Part shown: one piece after another, positions 1 through 11,214 of the stretch
How positions within the stretch are numbered: position 1 is the first letter of the stretch
Layout: each line of letters starts with the position of its first letter
DNA from: Burkholderiaceae bacterium
GTDB taxonomy: Bacteria > Pseudomonadota > Gammaproteobacteria > Burkholderiales > Burkholderiaceae
Direction: 5' to 3'
Assembly (NCBI GenBank): GCA_947448695.1
Contig: CANFOL010000004.1
Span: 1 to 64,000 of the forward strand
DNA length: 64,000 nt
Program-made: the position numbers and the translations under genes
Notes under the pieces: generated by a model
Database searches by the model: none
Seen by the model: only the letters and a program-made list of their open reading frames with translations
Told to the model about the DNA's origin: nothing

Positions 1-150
1 CCGATGCCCTGTTTGTTTTTCAAACTCTGATAAGACTACTTTCATCATGGAGCTCACGCCGGTTGAAGCTAATAAGGTAATGTCTGCGGCAAACAGTTGA
101 CTATGCATAAACAACAAAGTTAAAACACAAGTCAGTTTTTTTAGAAACAT
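1..150 (-). CDS. ModA-like (molybdate-type) periplasmic substrate-binding protein, N-terminal part, truncated by window edge
   Basis: Read on minus strand: MFLKKLTCVLTLLFMHSQLFAADITLLASTGVSSMMKVVLSEFEKQTGHR; signal peptide then a ModA-like start; RBS-like AAAGGAA upstream. Not in ORF track. Confidence 0.7.
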   Translation of the reverse strand, partial: MFLKKLTCVLTLLFMHSQLFAADITLLASTGVSSMMKVVLSEFEKQTGHR

Positions 151-217
151 AAAAATTCCTTTAAGTTGGTCTTAAAAATAAGTTGATTACTTCGTTAAGT
201 CGGCGGAAAGCAAATCA

Positions 218-2431
218 TCACGTTTTTAAAGAATGGTTTTTAATGGGTAAATCCCGAATCGTTTTTCCTGTTGCAGCTGCTAGTGCATTAATCACTGCCG
301 GTGTAATAGCCGCAATCAGCGGCTCTCCTACCCCTCCCCAATTACCTCCCGTATTTTGAATATACGTTTCTACCTTAGGCATCTCGGCTAATCGTAACAC
401 CCTGTAATCGTCAAAGTTGCGTTGCTTGATTCTGCCATTCTGAACAGTACACTCACCCCACATTGCCGCACTCAATCCATACACAATCGATCCTTGAACT
501 TGGGCTTCAATTTGACTTGGGTTGACGGCGTAGCCACAATCTAAAGCAAGAACTACCCTGTGGACCTTGACCTCGCCGGAAGGTTTTACAGATAGCTCAA
601 CCGTGGCTGCACTATATGTGTCATAACTCATGAACTGCGCAATACCTCGATAAACTCCTTTTGGTAATGATTTCCCCCAATTTCCTTTTTGCGCTGCCAA
701 ATTAAGGATAGCAAGTTGCTTTGGTATTTTGGTATTTTCTCTTCTAAATTCCAATGGATCTTTTTTTGCAAATCGAGCTAGTTCGTCAATAAAAGCTTCA
801 ATATAAAAAGAATTTTGGGGTACATTTACACCACGCCAAGTGCCTACTGGTACATGCGTATTGCGCATAGCGTATTCAATTTTTAAATGCGGTGCCCCAT
901 AACAAAGTTGTTGATCGCTTTTGGGATCACCGGACCATCCTTGAACTTGAGAATTATCTTTGAACCCGGTAAGATCTTGTGTTGGATTACGCCAAGCATA
1001 GATTGACTGACCTGATAATCGGATATGCATCGCATGTATACGGTTATTGTCATCAAGGCTTGCCGTTAACTTACACATTGAAATTGGCCGATATTGACCA
1101 TGCGTCATATCCTCTTCACGTGTCCACAACATCTTAATAGGAACTCCAGGCATCTGTTTTGCAATATTCACTGCATGCACAACATAATCCGATACCCTAC
1201 CTCGACGTCCAAATCCACCACCCGGATCAAATCGATTCACAAAGCATTGATTCATTGGTAAACCCAGAGTTTTCGACATTGCAAGTTGCCCACCCTCAGG
1301 ATCTTGGGTACCCACCCAAATTTCCGCACGATTTGAGGTTACCAAAGCAGTGCAGTTCAAAGGCTCCATCGTGGCATGTGCCAAAAATGGGGCACTGTAT
1401 GTGGCTTCTATTTTTTTAGAATTTTCTGCAAGATTACTCAATGCAGAACCTTCATCTCTAAATGTATAAAGCCCCGATGTAGCTGTTAATCCTGTTTTCA
1501 GATAGGCATCTATGGTACTGCTTGATTTAAGACTCAGTTCAGCATCATCCCAAACCACTTTTACCTTTTCTGCAGCGACCTTAGCTTGCCACCAGGTATC
1601 TGCAACTACTGCATAGCCGTCATCAGCCACTTTAAGGACTTTTTTTACGCCAGGCATTGTGATCGCTTGACGATCATCCAAGTTTTTTAATTTAGCACCA
1701 AAAACAGGGCTTGCGAAATAAATGGCATTTAACATCCCGGGAAGTTGCACATCAACTGCATATTTTTTACTACCATCTAATTTATCTAAGGTATCTAAGC
1801 GTTTTAATGGTTGCCCTATGAGCTTCCACTCCTTGGGATCTTTTAACACCATGGTTTTGGGATCGGGCGGGGTAAGTTTTGCAGCGGCATCTGCTACGGC
1901 GCCGTAGGTTATGGTTCGGCCTGTCGATCCATGAAGGATCACACTATTTTTTGACGTTAGCTCACCCAGAGGAACGCTCCACTGGTTTGCAGCTGCCTGC
2001 ATTAACATTATCTTGGCTGAGGCGCCACCACGTCTGACTAAATCTTGAGAAAATCGAATCCCAAAGCTACCTACAGTTAACATTTGCCCCCACACGTTTT
2101 GTCGCGCAAAATTATCCTGAGGAGCAACTAGCTCAGTTGTTACCTTACTCCAATCACAATCTAATTCCTCAGCCACTAATTGTGCTAATCCAGTTAACGA
2201 CCCTTGACCCATTTCAGTTCTAGCAATTCTGATCACCACAGTATCATCTGGTTTAATCACTACCCATGCATTCACTTCCGGGGTGGCTTGCTGTAATGAT
2301 GCAGAAAATGCTTTACTGGGTAATGTAAATCCAAGAACTAATCCAGCACCTGCCGAAATACTCGTTACTAAAAATTGTCTTCTTGATGTAGGTATATGTA
2401 TTGAACTATGCAGTGAATGAGTCGTCATCAA
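218..2431 (-). CDS. Xanthine dehydrogenase-family molybdopterin-binding subunit (isoquinoline 1-oxidoreductase beta-like), Tat-exported
   Basis: SRRQFLVTSISAGAG Tat signal; GGGFGRRG, VGEPLIAAITPAVINALAAATGK motifs typical of the large Mo-hydroxylase subunit. Confidence 0.93.
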   Translation of the reverse strand: MMTTHSLHSSIHIPTSRRQFLVTSISAGAGLVLGFTLPSKAFSASLQQATPEVNAWVVIKPDDTVVIRIARTEMGQGSLTGLAQLVAEELDCDWSKVTTELVAPQDNFARQNVWGQMLTVGSFGIRFSQDLVRRGGASAKIMLMQAAANQWSVPLGELTSKNSVILHGSTGRTITYGAVADAAAKLTPPDPKTMVLKDPKEWKLIGQPLKRLDTLDKLDGSKKYAVDVQLPGMLNAIYFASPVFGAKLKNLDDRQAITMPGVKKVLKVADDGYAVVADTWWQAKVAAEKVKVVWDDAELSLKSSSTIDAYLKTGLTATSGLYTFRDEGSALSNLAENSKKIEATYSAPFLAHATMEPLNCTALVTSNRAEIWVGTQDPEGGQLAMSKTLGLPMNQCFVNRFDPGGGFGRRGRVSDYVVHAVNIAKQMPGVPIKMLWTREEDMTHGQYRPISMCKLTASLDDNNRIHAMHIRLSGQSIYAWRNPTQDLTGFKDNSQVQGWSGDPKSDQQLCYGAPHLKIEYAMRNTHVPVGTWRGVNVPQNSFYIEAFIDELARFAKKDPLEFRRENTKIPKQLAILNLAAQKGNWGKSLPKGVYRGIAQFMSYDTYSAATVELSVKPSGEVKVHRVVLALDCGYAVNPSQIEAQVQGSIVYGLSAAMWGECTVQNGRIKQRNFDDYRVLRLAEMPKVETYIQNTGGNWGGVGEPLIAAITPAVINALAAATGKTIRDLPIKNHSLKT

Positions 2432-2439
2432 AGGCCTCT

Positions 2440-2916
2440 TTATGCTTTATTTTTATTAGGGTTTTTCGCAATGCCGATTGCGACATGAATGGCTTCACGA
2501 ATACGCTGATATGTTCCACAACGACATATATTTGTCATCGAATTATCAATGTCCTGATCAGTTGGATTATTATTGCGTTTAAGTAAAGCACTAGCTGCCA
2601 TGATTTGGCCCGACTGACAATAACCACATTGTGGAACATCTACCTGAGCCCAAGCTTGTTGCACTGGATGGGACAAGTTTTCTGATAAGCCTTCAATCGT
2701 CGTGATCTTATCTTTGTTCGTCAACATCGATAATTTATAAACACAACTGCGCATCACTTCACCATTAATATGAACTGAACAAGCGCCACATTGCGCTATT
2801 CCACAACCAAATTTTGTTCCAGTTAAGCCTAGATGTTCTCTAATGACCCACAATAAAGGGGTATCTGGGTCAGCATTGACCTCAAAGGTTTTTCCATTAA
2901 CATGAATGGATGGCAT
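2440..2916 (-). CDS. (2Fe-2S)-binding small subunit of molybdenum hydroxylase (IorA-like)
   Basis: [16 protein letters not shown] and CGYCQSGQ...[15 protein letters not shown] two-cluster motifs; adjacent to large subunit. Confidence 0.95.
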   Translation of the reverse strand: MPSIHVNGKTFEVNADPDTPLLWVIREHLGLTGTKFGCGIAQCGACSVHINGEVMRSCVYKLSMLTNKDKITTIEGLSENLSHPVQQAWAQVDVPQCGYCQSGQIMAASALLKRNNNPTDQDIDNSMTNICRCGTYQRIREAIHVAIGIAKNPNKNKA

Positions 2917-3057
2917 GGCTATCTCCTATTTATATAGTTATTCTTTGATACTAAATCCTATAAGATTGTTTACTATTGGGGTTAATACTATGGAATACCC
3001 ATCCTCCATATTAATCTCTTAAATGAAGATGGTTAACTCGTTATAGGAAATCAAAGT

Positions 3058-4035
3058 ATGAATCGAAGACTTTTTTATCAAAGCGGTATTTCTGCTCTAT
3101 TGGGTTTGATGCTCCAAAAGCCTGCTTATTCAGCCTCATGGCCCAATAAACCAATTAGATGGGTCGTACCCTATGCTCCTGGAGGCCTTAGTGATGTAAC
3201 CACCCGTATTGTCGTTCAAAAACTAATGGAAAATACGGGTTGGCAGATTGTGATTGAAAACAAACCCGGTGCAAATGCTCTTATTGGATCCGAATATGTC
3301 GCACGAGCCAATCCAGATGGCTATACATTTTTGACGGTTTTAGCAGCCCACTCTGTTAACCCAACTCTATATGCGGGCACATTATCATTCGACCCTTTAA
3401 AAAGTCTTACGCCAGTTTCATTGGTCGGTATCACCCCTCTAATGATGACAGTGAGTAATACTCTTCCTGTGAAAGACTTAAAAGAATTTATTGCTTACGC
3501 AAAAGCAAATCCCGGGAAACTCTCTTACGGGTCTTCAGGTATAGGAGCCGCTGCACATATGGCAACAGAGCTTTTTAAAATAAAAACTGATATCGAGATG
3601 ACACATGTGCCCTACAAAGGATCCGCTCTAGCACTTCAAGATCTCATGGGAAATAATATTCAAGTCTTTATCGATACGCCACCCACTCTAATGCCTCAAG
3701 TAAGGACTGGAAAAATTAAAGCTCTTGCGATCATGTCGCCTCAAAGAATATCTAGCGCATCTGAAGTTCCAACGATGATTGAAGCCGCAGGATTGAATCT
3801 CGAATCAAGTACCTGGTCCATGTTTTTAACGCGCTCAGGAACCCCAAAAGAAATCGTTGAGCGGGTTGCCATGGAAACTAAACGGGCTGTTAATTCCCCT
3901 GAAATGAAAGCACGATTTGAACAATTAGGCATTGAACCCTATGGCAACTCACCCGATGAAGCTTCTAAATTTTTAAATAGTGAAGTCACTAAAATGAGTG
4001 CAATTATTCAATCCAAAAATATTAAACCAGAATAA
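3058..4035 (+). CDS. Bug/TctC-family tripartite tricarboxylate substrate-binding protein
   Basis: Signal peptide, WPNKPIRWVVPYAPGGLSDVTTRIV, ENKPGANALIGSEYVARANPDGYT. Confidence 0.95.
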   Translation: MNRRLFYQSGISALLGLMLQKPAYSASWPNKPIRWVVPYAPGGLSDVTTRIVVQKLMENTGWQIVIENKPGANALIGSEYVARANPDGYTFLTVLAAHSVNPTLYAGTLSFDPLKSLTPVSLVGITPLMMTVSNTLPVKDLKEFIAYAKANPGKLSYGSSGIGAAAHMATELFKIKTDIEMTHVPYKGSALALQDLMGNNIQVFIDTPPTLMPQVRTGKIKALAIMSPQRISSASEVPTMIEAAGLNLESSTWSMFLTRSGTPKEIVERVAMETKRAVNSPEMKARFEQLGIEPYGNSPDEASKFLNSEVTKMSAIIQSKNIKPE

Positions 4036-4055
4036 ATATCTAGAGGAATGCTTTT

Positions 4056-5015
4056 ATGAATATGCTTAAAAAATCTGCTCTTTTCATCTTACTATTTTCT
4101 AATCTTTGCTTCGGACAAAGTTATCCCAATAGGCCAGTTACTTTAGTTGTTCCCCAAGCAGCTGCGGGCACGAATGATATTGTGGCAAGAACGATTGCTC
4201 CTGCTTTGGGTGATGCCCTGAAAACTTCAATTGTGGTGGAAAATCGCCCTGGCGCTGGGGGCAATATTGGCACTCAAAGTGTGGCTAAAGGGGCTAAGGA
4301 TGGTTATACGTTATTGCTGACCATCAATAGCGCCCAAGCAATTAATCCAGCCCTATATAAAAATCCTGGGTTTGATCCCGTTAATGACTTTATATTTTTA
4401 TCCTACATTGGATCAACACCTTATGTATTAGTCTCTCCACCAAACTCCCCCATGAAGTCTTTTGCTGATGTCATATCTACCGCTAAAAAAAGAACAGGTG
4501 AGCTTTCTTATGCCTCTGCGGGAAATGGCACGATTAGTCATCTGCTTGGAGCTATGCTAAATAGCAGTGCGAATATTGAAATGCAACACATCCCATATAA
4601 AGGCGTATCACCTGCAATCAACGATGTGCTCGGGGGTCAAGTGCCATTGGCCTTTGCTAGTTTACCTTCAGCGCTTACATATATCCGTTCGGGAAAACTC
4701 CAAGGACTCGCTATCAGTTCACCTAAGCGGTCTCTCCTAGCCCCAGAAATTCCTGCAATTGCAGAAGCCTTCCCAGATTGTGTAGGCGAAGTTTGGGTTG
4801 GGCTTTTTGCACCACAAGGAACACCTGTCGATGTTAGCAGGACAATTCAAGCTGCAATGGAAAAAGCTTTGATTCAACCCGAATTGCGTGAAAAATTAAT
4901 CGCGCAGGGTTTAGATATTGCTCCCGTGCCCGCAAATCAACTCAATTCAAAACTGAGAGATGAAATTACAAAATGGAGAAAAATTGTCAAAGAATCTGGG
5001 GCGCAACTAGATTAG
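4056..5015 (+). CDS. Bug/TctC-family tripartite tricarboxylate substrate-binding protein
   Basis: YPNRPVTLVVPQAAAGTNDIVARTIAP, ENRPGAGGNIGTQSVAK. Confidence 0.95.
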   Translation: MNMLKKSALFILLFSNLCFGQSYPNRPVTLVVPQAAAGTNDIVARTIAPALGDALKTSIVVENRPGAGGNIGTQSVAKGAKDGYTLLLTINSAQAINPALYKNPGFDPVNDFIFLSYIGSTPYVLVSPPNSPMKSFADVISTAKKRTGELSYASAGNGTISHLLGAMLNSSANIEMQHIPYKGVSPAINDVLGGQVPLAFASLPSALTYIRSGKLQGLAISSPKRSLLAPEIPAIAEAFPDCVGEVWVGLFAPQGTPVDVSRTIQAAMEKALIQPELREKLIAQGLDIAPVPANQLNSKLRDEITKWRKIVKESGAQLD

Positions 5016-5031
5016 TTACAGTTTGTAACTA
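5013..5031. repeat. Inverted repeat TAGTTACA-GTT-TGTAACTA overlapping the stop codon of the second Bug gene
   Basis: 8-bp perfect arms read directly; a further TGTAACT copy follows near 5040. Confidence 0.5.
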
Positions 5032-5096
5032 GCCAAAAATGTAACTGGTTAAATTTACCTAAAATTATAAGCACTTAAATAAAGACTTTAAATTAT

Positions 5097-5759
5097 TTGA
5101 ATACTTGTGAAAATGGATCATGCGCAAAACAACTAAAAAATCCTTTTGATGATCCCGGCACTGGCCAAGCTCCAATTAAAGTCAGCACAACTGCAGAAAG
5201 GATGTTTAATACAGTGCTTGATTACATGAACAAAATGCGCGAAGTAGACTCTTTGCGTATGATCATTTCAGGTGTTATTTTTGGAGGCTGTTGGGAAGAA
5301 AAATTAGCGTTTACTAAAAAGGATTGAATATTGCTTCCGTATCAAAATCCCCTACGGTCCATGAGTTTTTTAGCTCAGAGTTTTTAAGGGCCAACGCCAT
5401 GGTAAATCGTGAATATTGATTTGATCTTGCCCCTACATTTATCAATGTTTTTGATGGTGCAAAATATTTTAAGATTTAGCTCGCATCATGCCTGCAATGT
5501 CTATTAAGAGTTTGGTGCTATTAAATAAGTCTACTGCCACCATGTTTATCGTTGGTGGAGTAAGAGATAACCAAGTATCAATGTGTGATTTGGACTACTA
5601 ACCAGCTCTGAAAAAGGTTCAAATTACGCTTGGACAAATCCCTCAGTCGGTCACTTCAGTCGTGAAATCAAGGGTTGGACTGATCCGGCGATTCTGAATC
5701 AAGTCATTATTACTTGGGAAGTAAATTTTTTGAAGAACTACCAACTACAATCTCATTAA
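5097..5759 (+). pseudogene. Degraded, frameshifted gene remnant (possibly alpha/beta hydrolase-like)
   Basis: ORF 5097-5327 (TTG start) followed by protein-like segments in different frames: [105 protein letters not shown]. Confidence 0.5.
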
Positions 5760-7078
5760 TTCATGTGTGGCATTAATAAAGTAATGCCGCCCATGTAGGG
5801 TTGTAAATTAGATGGAATCCGAATGCTTCCGTCTTCTTGTTGATTATTTTCAATTAAAGCCACTAAACAACGGCCAATCGCCAAACCTGAACCATTGAGG
5901 GTATGAATCAACTCTGGTTTGCCTTGCCCCTCCTTGAATCTTGCCTGCATTCTGCGCGCCTGAAAATCTCCCATGCTTGAGCAGGAACTAATTTCTCGAT
6001 AGGTATTTTGCGACGGAATCCAAGCCTCTAAATCATAGGTCTTCATACTTCCGAATCCCATATCGCCAGTGCATAAAAGTATTTTTCGATAAGGAATTTT
6101 TAAGCCCTCTAAAACGGCTTGAGCGTGCTCAGTCAACTTCTCAAGAGCGGCTAAAGAATCTTGAGGTTTTACAAATTGAACCAATTCAACTTTTTCAAAT
6201 TGATGCTGCCGAATCATTCCCCGGACATCACGGCCGTAACTTCCAGCTTCAGATCTAAAGCAAGGGGTATGAGCCACATACTGTATTGGCAATTCTTGGG
6301 CTTGGAAAATATGATCTCTAGCTAAATTAGTAACCGGCACTTCTGCTGTTGGTATAAGGTAAAAATTCTCAAGCTCTAAATCAGCTTCTTGCGCTGTTGA
6401 AGAATCTCCTAATTTTCTAGGTACTTTAAATAAATCTTCTTCAAATTTTGGTAATTGCCCAGTACCTCTCATCGATTGAGCATTCACAATCAGGGGCACA
6501 TTGATCTCTTCATACCCATGCTGCGTTGTATGTAAATCCAACATATATTGGGCAAGCGCTCGGTGTAATTTGGCAATAGCTCCTTTTAGAACAACAAATC
6601 GAGAGCCGGTAATTTTGGTTGCCGAAGTAAAATCAAGTCCGTGTAATGCACCTAAATCAACATGATCTTTTATCTGAAAAAGAAAGTTAGGAATATCTCC
6701 CCAGCGTTTGATTTCGACATTGTCCTGCTCATCTTTGCCATCTGGAACAGTCTCATGAGGCAAATTAGGGATGCCCATCATGAAATCTGCAATTTCTTTT
6801 TGTAATGCCTCAAGATTCTGACTAGCCAAACTGAGCAACTCATTGCATTGAACTGACTCAGCCATTTCTGCATTAGCATCATCTCCCTTTGACTTCTTCA
6901 TACCGATACTTTTCGCGAGTTGATTTCGCTTTGCTTGCAATTCCTCTGAACGCGCTTGCAGGGTTTTTCTTTCGGATTCAAGGCTAGTATATTTCGTTAC
7001 ATCTAAAAAAAATTTCCGCTTGGCAAGTTGGGCGGCAACACTATTGACGTCTTTACGAAGTAATTGTGGATCAATCAT
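5756..7078 (-). CDS. serS: Seryl-tRNA synthetase
   Basis: [22 protein letters not shown]-terminus; class II motifs [43 protein letters not shown]. Confidence 0.98.
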   Translation of the reverse strand: MIDPQLLRKDVNSVAAQLAKRKFFLDVTKYTSLESERKTLQARSEELQAKRNQLAKSIGMKKSKGDDANAEMAESVQCNELLSLASQNLEALQKEIADFMMGIPNLPHETVPDGKDEQDNVEIKRWGDIPNFLFQIKDHVDLGALHGLDFTSATKITGSRFVVLKGAIAKLHRALAQYMLDLHTTQHGYEEINVPLIVNAQSMRGTGQLPKFEEDLFKVPRKLGDSSTAQEADLELENFYLIPTAEVPVTNLARDHIFQAQELPIQYVAHTPCFRSEAGSYGRDVRGMIRQHQFEKVELVQFVKPQDSLAALEKLTEHAQAVLEGLKIPYRKILLCTGDMGFGSMKTYDLEAWIPSQNTYREISSCSSMGDFQARRMQARFKEGQGKPELIHTLNGSGLAIGRCLVALIENNQQEDGSIRIPSNLQPYMGGITLLMPHMN

Positions 7079-7104
7079 TTATATTCAATCTAACAAAAAT
7101 AGAA

Positions 7105-7752
7105 TTAAGGAAGTTTGACAATATCAGCCCCAGGCGGAGCTTTAAAAGTAAACTCGATAGGTGATACGGAAATATTGGTTTTAATATTGGTAAATGTTAA
7201 CAAAACTACGTTACCGAAGTTATCACGAAGCTCCATCGCCTGCGGTAAATTGTTCGACATACCAATACCGATTTTACTATACGGAATATCACTAGAACCT
7301 TGCTTACTCACTTTGGGTGATAACTCAACCCAAGTTAAATTCCCTTTTTCGCCAACCAACTGAAGTTCAAAATACTGGTCAAGAGGGGTATCTCCAAACA
7401 AAATGGCGGCAGGGGTCGTTGCAAGAGCCTGGTTAGCTGAACGATACGTAACTTGATTTAAATCCTTATCCCACATAGCTAACTGCTTACCATCTGCAAG
7501 CATTTTTTGTTCATAAGGCTTCAATACTGTCCATGCGAATTTACCCGGTCGAGAAAAAATAAAATTTCCAGATAACTCTTTATTTACTTTGAGCTTACCA
7601 TCGCTTCCCTGAGTTACCTGTTGTTGCACAAAATCACCAGACGAACTTTTAATATTTCTCGAAAAGTTTTTCAACTGGTCAATAGCATCTATTGACCAAG
7701 CAAAATGGCTAAACAATAAACTGCAAATGAGAACCCCCGTTTTTATCAACAT
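7105..7752 (-). CDS. lolA: Outer-membrane lipoprotein carrier protein LolA
   Basis: Signal peptide; SGNFIFSRPGKFAWTVLKPYEQKMLADGKQLAMWDKDLNQVTYR. Confidence 0.95.
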   Translation of the reverse strand: MLIKTGVLICSLLFSHFAWSIDAIDQLKNFSRNIKSSSGDFVQQQVTQGSDGKLKVNKELSGNFIFSRPGKFAWTVLKPYEQKMLADGKQLAMWDKDLNQVTYRSANQALATTPAAILFGDTPLDQYFELQLVGEKGNLTWVELSPKVSKQGSSDIPYSKIGIGMSNNLPQAMELRDNFGNVVLLTFTNIKTNISVSPIEFTFKAPPGADIVKLP

Positions 7753-7758
7753 GGCATC

Positions 7759-10107
7759 CTATTTAGTAGCTGAGGAAGATGTCAAAATTTCTCTAGTTCC
7801 TGATCCTGACATTTTAGAAACCAATCCAGCTTTTTCCATATCTTCCAATAATCTTGCTGCTCGGTTATACCCAATGCGCAAATGACGCTGTACAAGTGAA
7901 ATCGAGGCACGCTTATTTTCTAAAACAATCCCGACAGCTTGATCATATAATGGGTCAGCTTCGCCACCAGCATCTTCACCAAATCCACCCTCAGCACTTT
8001 CAGCCGGTCCATCAATAATTTCATCGATGTAATTTGGAGTGCTTCGTTCTTTTAACCAATCAACCACCCGTTGCACTTCATTGTCAGAAACAAATGCTCC
8101 ATGAGCACGCATTGGCTGACCTGTGCCAGGCGGCATATACAACATATCCCCCATTCCCAACAAACTTTCGGCGCCCTGCTGATCGAGGATGGTGCGACTA
8201 TCAATTCGGCTACTTACTTGGAAAGACAAGCGGGTTGGTACATTCGCCTTAATTAAGCCCGTAATGACATCAACACTTGGGCGCTGTGTAGCTAGAATGA
8301 GATGGATTCCTGCAGCACGCGCTTTTTGCGCAATCCGAGCAATCAGCTCTTCGAGTTTTTTACCAACAACCATCATCAAATCCGCCAACTCATCGATCAC
8401 AATAACGATTGTTGGTGCCTTGTGCAGTGGTTCTGGATCTTCGGGAGTCAAACTAAACGGATTAAATAAATGCGTTCCAGCTTCCTCAGCTTCCATAATT
8501 TTTTTATTAAAGCCTGCAAGATTACGAACGCCAAATTTGCTCATTAATTTATAGCGACGATCCATCTCCTTCACCGCCCATTGCAATGCATTGGACGCTT
8601 GCTTCATATCAGTTACAACTGGTGTTAATAAATGGGGGATGTCTTCATACATTGCCATTTCTAGCATTTTTGGATCAATCAATATCAAGCGAACTTCATC
8701 AGGCTTCGCTTTAAATAGTAACGATAAAATCATGGCGTTAATGCCAACTGATTTTCCTGACCCTGTCGTACCAGCAACTAGCATATGTGGCATCTTCGCC
8801 AAATCAGCTACCATCGGTTGACCTGAGATGTCTTTACCTAAAGCGAGTGTCAATAAGGAATTGCTTGAATTGTAAATCTGTGATGTCAAAATCTCTGACA
8901 AACTGATCATTTGACGTTTTGGATTCGGGACTTCAAGGCCCATGCAGGTCTTACCAGGAATCGTCTCCACGACTCGCAATGCTTGAGTACCGAGAGCGCG
9001 ATTTAAATCCTTACTTAAATTGACAATTTGACTGCCCTTAACGCCTAGGGCCGGTTCAATTTCATAGCGTGTAATAACTGGTCCAGGATAAGCAGCAACT
9101 ACTTTAACCTCAACCCCAAAATCTTTTAACTTACGTTCAATGAGTCGAGATGTAAATTCCAATGTATCTTCTGAAACATTATCAACTCGCGCTGGAGATT
9201 CATCTAAAAGTGATAAGGGCGGTAATTCGGAATCAGGAATCTCTTCAAATAGAATTTGTTGTTTTTCTCGTTCAACCCGCTCACTTTTTTGAATCACTGG
9301 CTCTTGGCGAACAATTTGAATCGGCTCAACAACATCAAACTTTTCTAACTCCTCGCCAACTAACTCTTCACGTTCTTCCGCTGCCACTTCACCAATTTTT
9401 CGATCTTCAACAGAAGCTTGCTTATTTCTTAACTTCATAAACGCCAGCTCTAACCCTCTTCCTACCCTTTCTGATAATCCAATCCATGAAAAATGAAGGA
9501 ATAAAGATAAGCCAGCAAAAAAGATCAGGAGTAAAGCAAGGGTGGCTCCAGTAAACCCGAGAAGATTTTGCATTGGATCACCAATCGCCTCGCCCAATAC
9601 ACCACCTGGTTGATTGGGCATAGGCCAACTTAAAGAATGTAAGCGGATAGACTCTAAAGCTACACTTGAGCATAAAGTCATTAAAAATCCTAACCAACGG
9701 ACAATCCATGAGTCTTTAATGTTCGGTTCAGCTTCTTCAGACTCCTCTAATTCCGGTGAAGAAATTTTCTCCCACCCCGAAAGAACTCGTCTTGCAAATA
9801 AAATGACCCACCAATAAGCAGAGACACCAAATACAAAAAGGAAAAGGTCAGATAGGTATGCTCCAGTTCTGCCGCCAAGATTTTTTACTGCCCCGCCAGA
9901 GTTGTTCGACCAGGCAGGGTCAGTTGGGTGGTAAGTCACTAAAATCAGAAACAAACCTAAACATGCCGATAAAGCAATAAACCATCTAATTTCTGATAAT
10001 AGTTTTTGAAATCGTAAGGTATTTTCTGATGGAGAAGAGCGCTCCTCGTCCAAGCGAATGGCCGCCTTTACGCGCACTGATTTTGGTTGAACTGTGTTTC
10101 GCACCAT
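7759..10107 (-). CDS. ftsK: DNA translocase FtsK
   Basis: N-terminal TM segments; [19 protein letters not shown] Walker A; C-terminal winged-helix gamma domain. Confidence 0.97.
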   Translation of the reverse strand: MVRNTVQPKSVRVKAAIRLDEERSSPSENTLRFQKLLSEIRWFIALSACLGLFLILVTYHPTDPAWSNNSGGAVKNLGGRTGAYLSDLFLFVFGVSAYWWVILFARRVLSGWEKISSPELEESEEAEPNIKDSWIVRWLGFLMTLCSSVALESIRLHSLSWPMPNQPGGVLGEAIGDPMQNLLGFTGATLALLLIFFAGLSLFLHFSWIGLSERVGRGLELAFMKLRNKQASVEDRKIGEVAAEEREELVGEELEKFDVVEPIQIVRQEPVIQKSERVEREKQQILFEEIPDSELPPLSLLDESPARVDNVSEDTLEFTSRLIERKLKDFGVEVKVVAAYPGPVITRYEIEPALGVKGSQIVNLSKDLNRALGTQALRVVETIPGKTCMGLEVPNPKRQMISLSEILTSQIYNSSNSLLTLALGKDISGQPMVADLAKMPHMLVAGTTGSGKSVGINAMILSLLFKAKPDEVRLILIDPKMLEMAMYEDIPHLLTPVVTDMKQASNALQWAVKEMDRRYKLMSKFGVRNLAGFNKKIMEAEEAGTHLFNPFSLTPEDPEPLHKAPTIVIVIDELADLMMVVGKKLEELIARIAQKARAAGIHLILATQRPSVDVITGLIKANVPTRLSFQVSSRIDSRTILDQQGAESLLGMGDMLYMPPGTGQPMRAHGAFVSDNEVQRVVDWLKERSTPNYIDEIIDGPAESAEGGFGEDAGGEADPLYDQAVGIVLENKRASISLVQRHLRIGYNRAARLLEDMEKAGLVSKMSGSGTREILTSSSATK

Positions 10108-10175
10108 AGCTGTTTATTGTAAACCCCTCCGACATTTTATTAATATTTTTTAGAGCTTAAGTTCATATAACTTAA

Positions 10176-11159
<984 letters not shown>

Positions 11160-11176
11160 ATCCGTCTAGCCGCAGC

Positions 11177-11207
11177 AAAAAAGCCAAGCTTTGCTTGGCT
11201 TTTTTTC
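11177..11207. terminator. Bidirectional rho-independent terminator between trxB and hppA
   Basis: AAAAAAGCCAAGC-TTT-GCTTGGCTTTTTTT hairpin with A/T tracts on both sides. Confidence 0.9.
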
Positions 11208-11214
11208 TTCCTCT

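Noticed and set aside
8189-8554. 121-aa plus-strand ORF
   Set aside because: Antisense to ftsK motor domain; no independent support.
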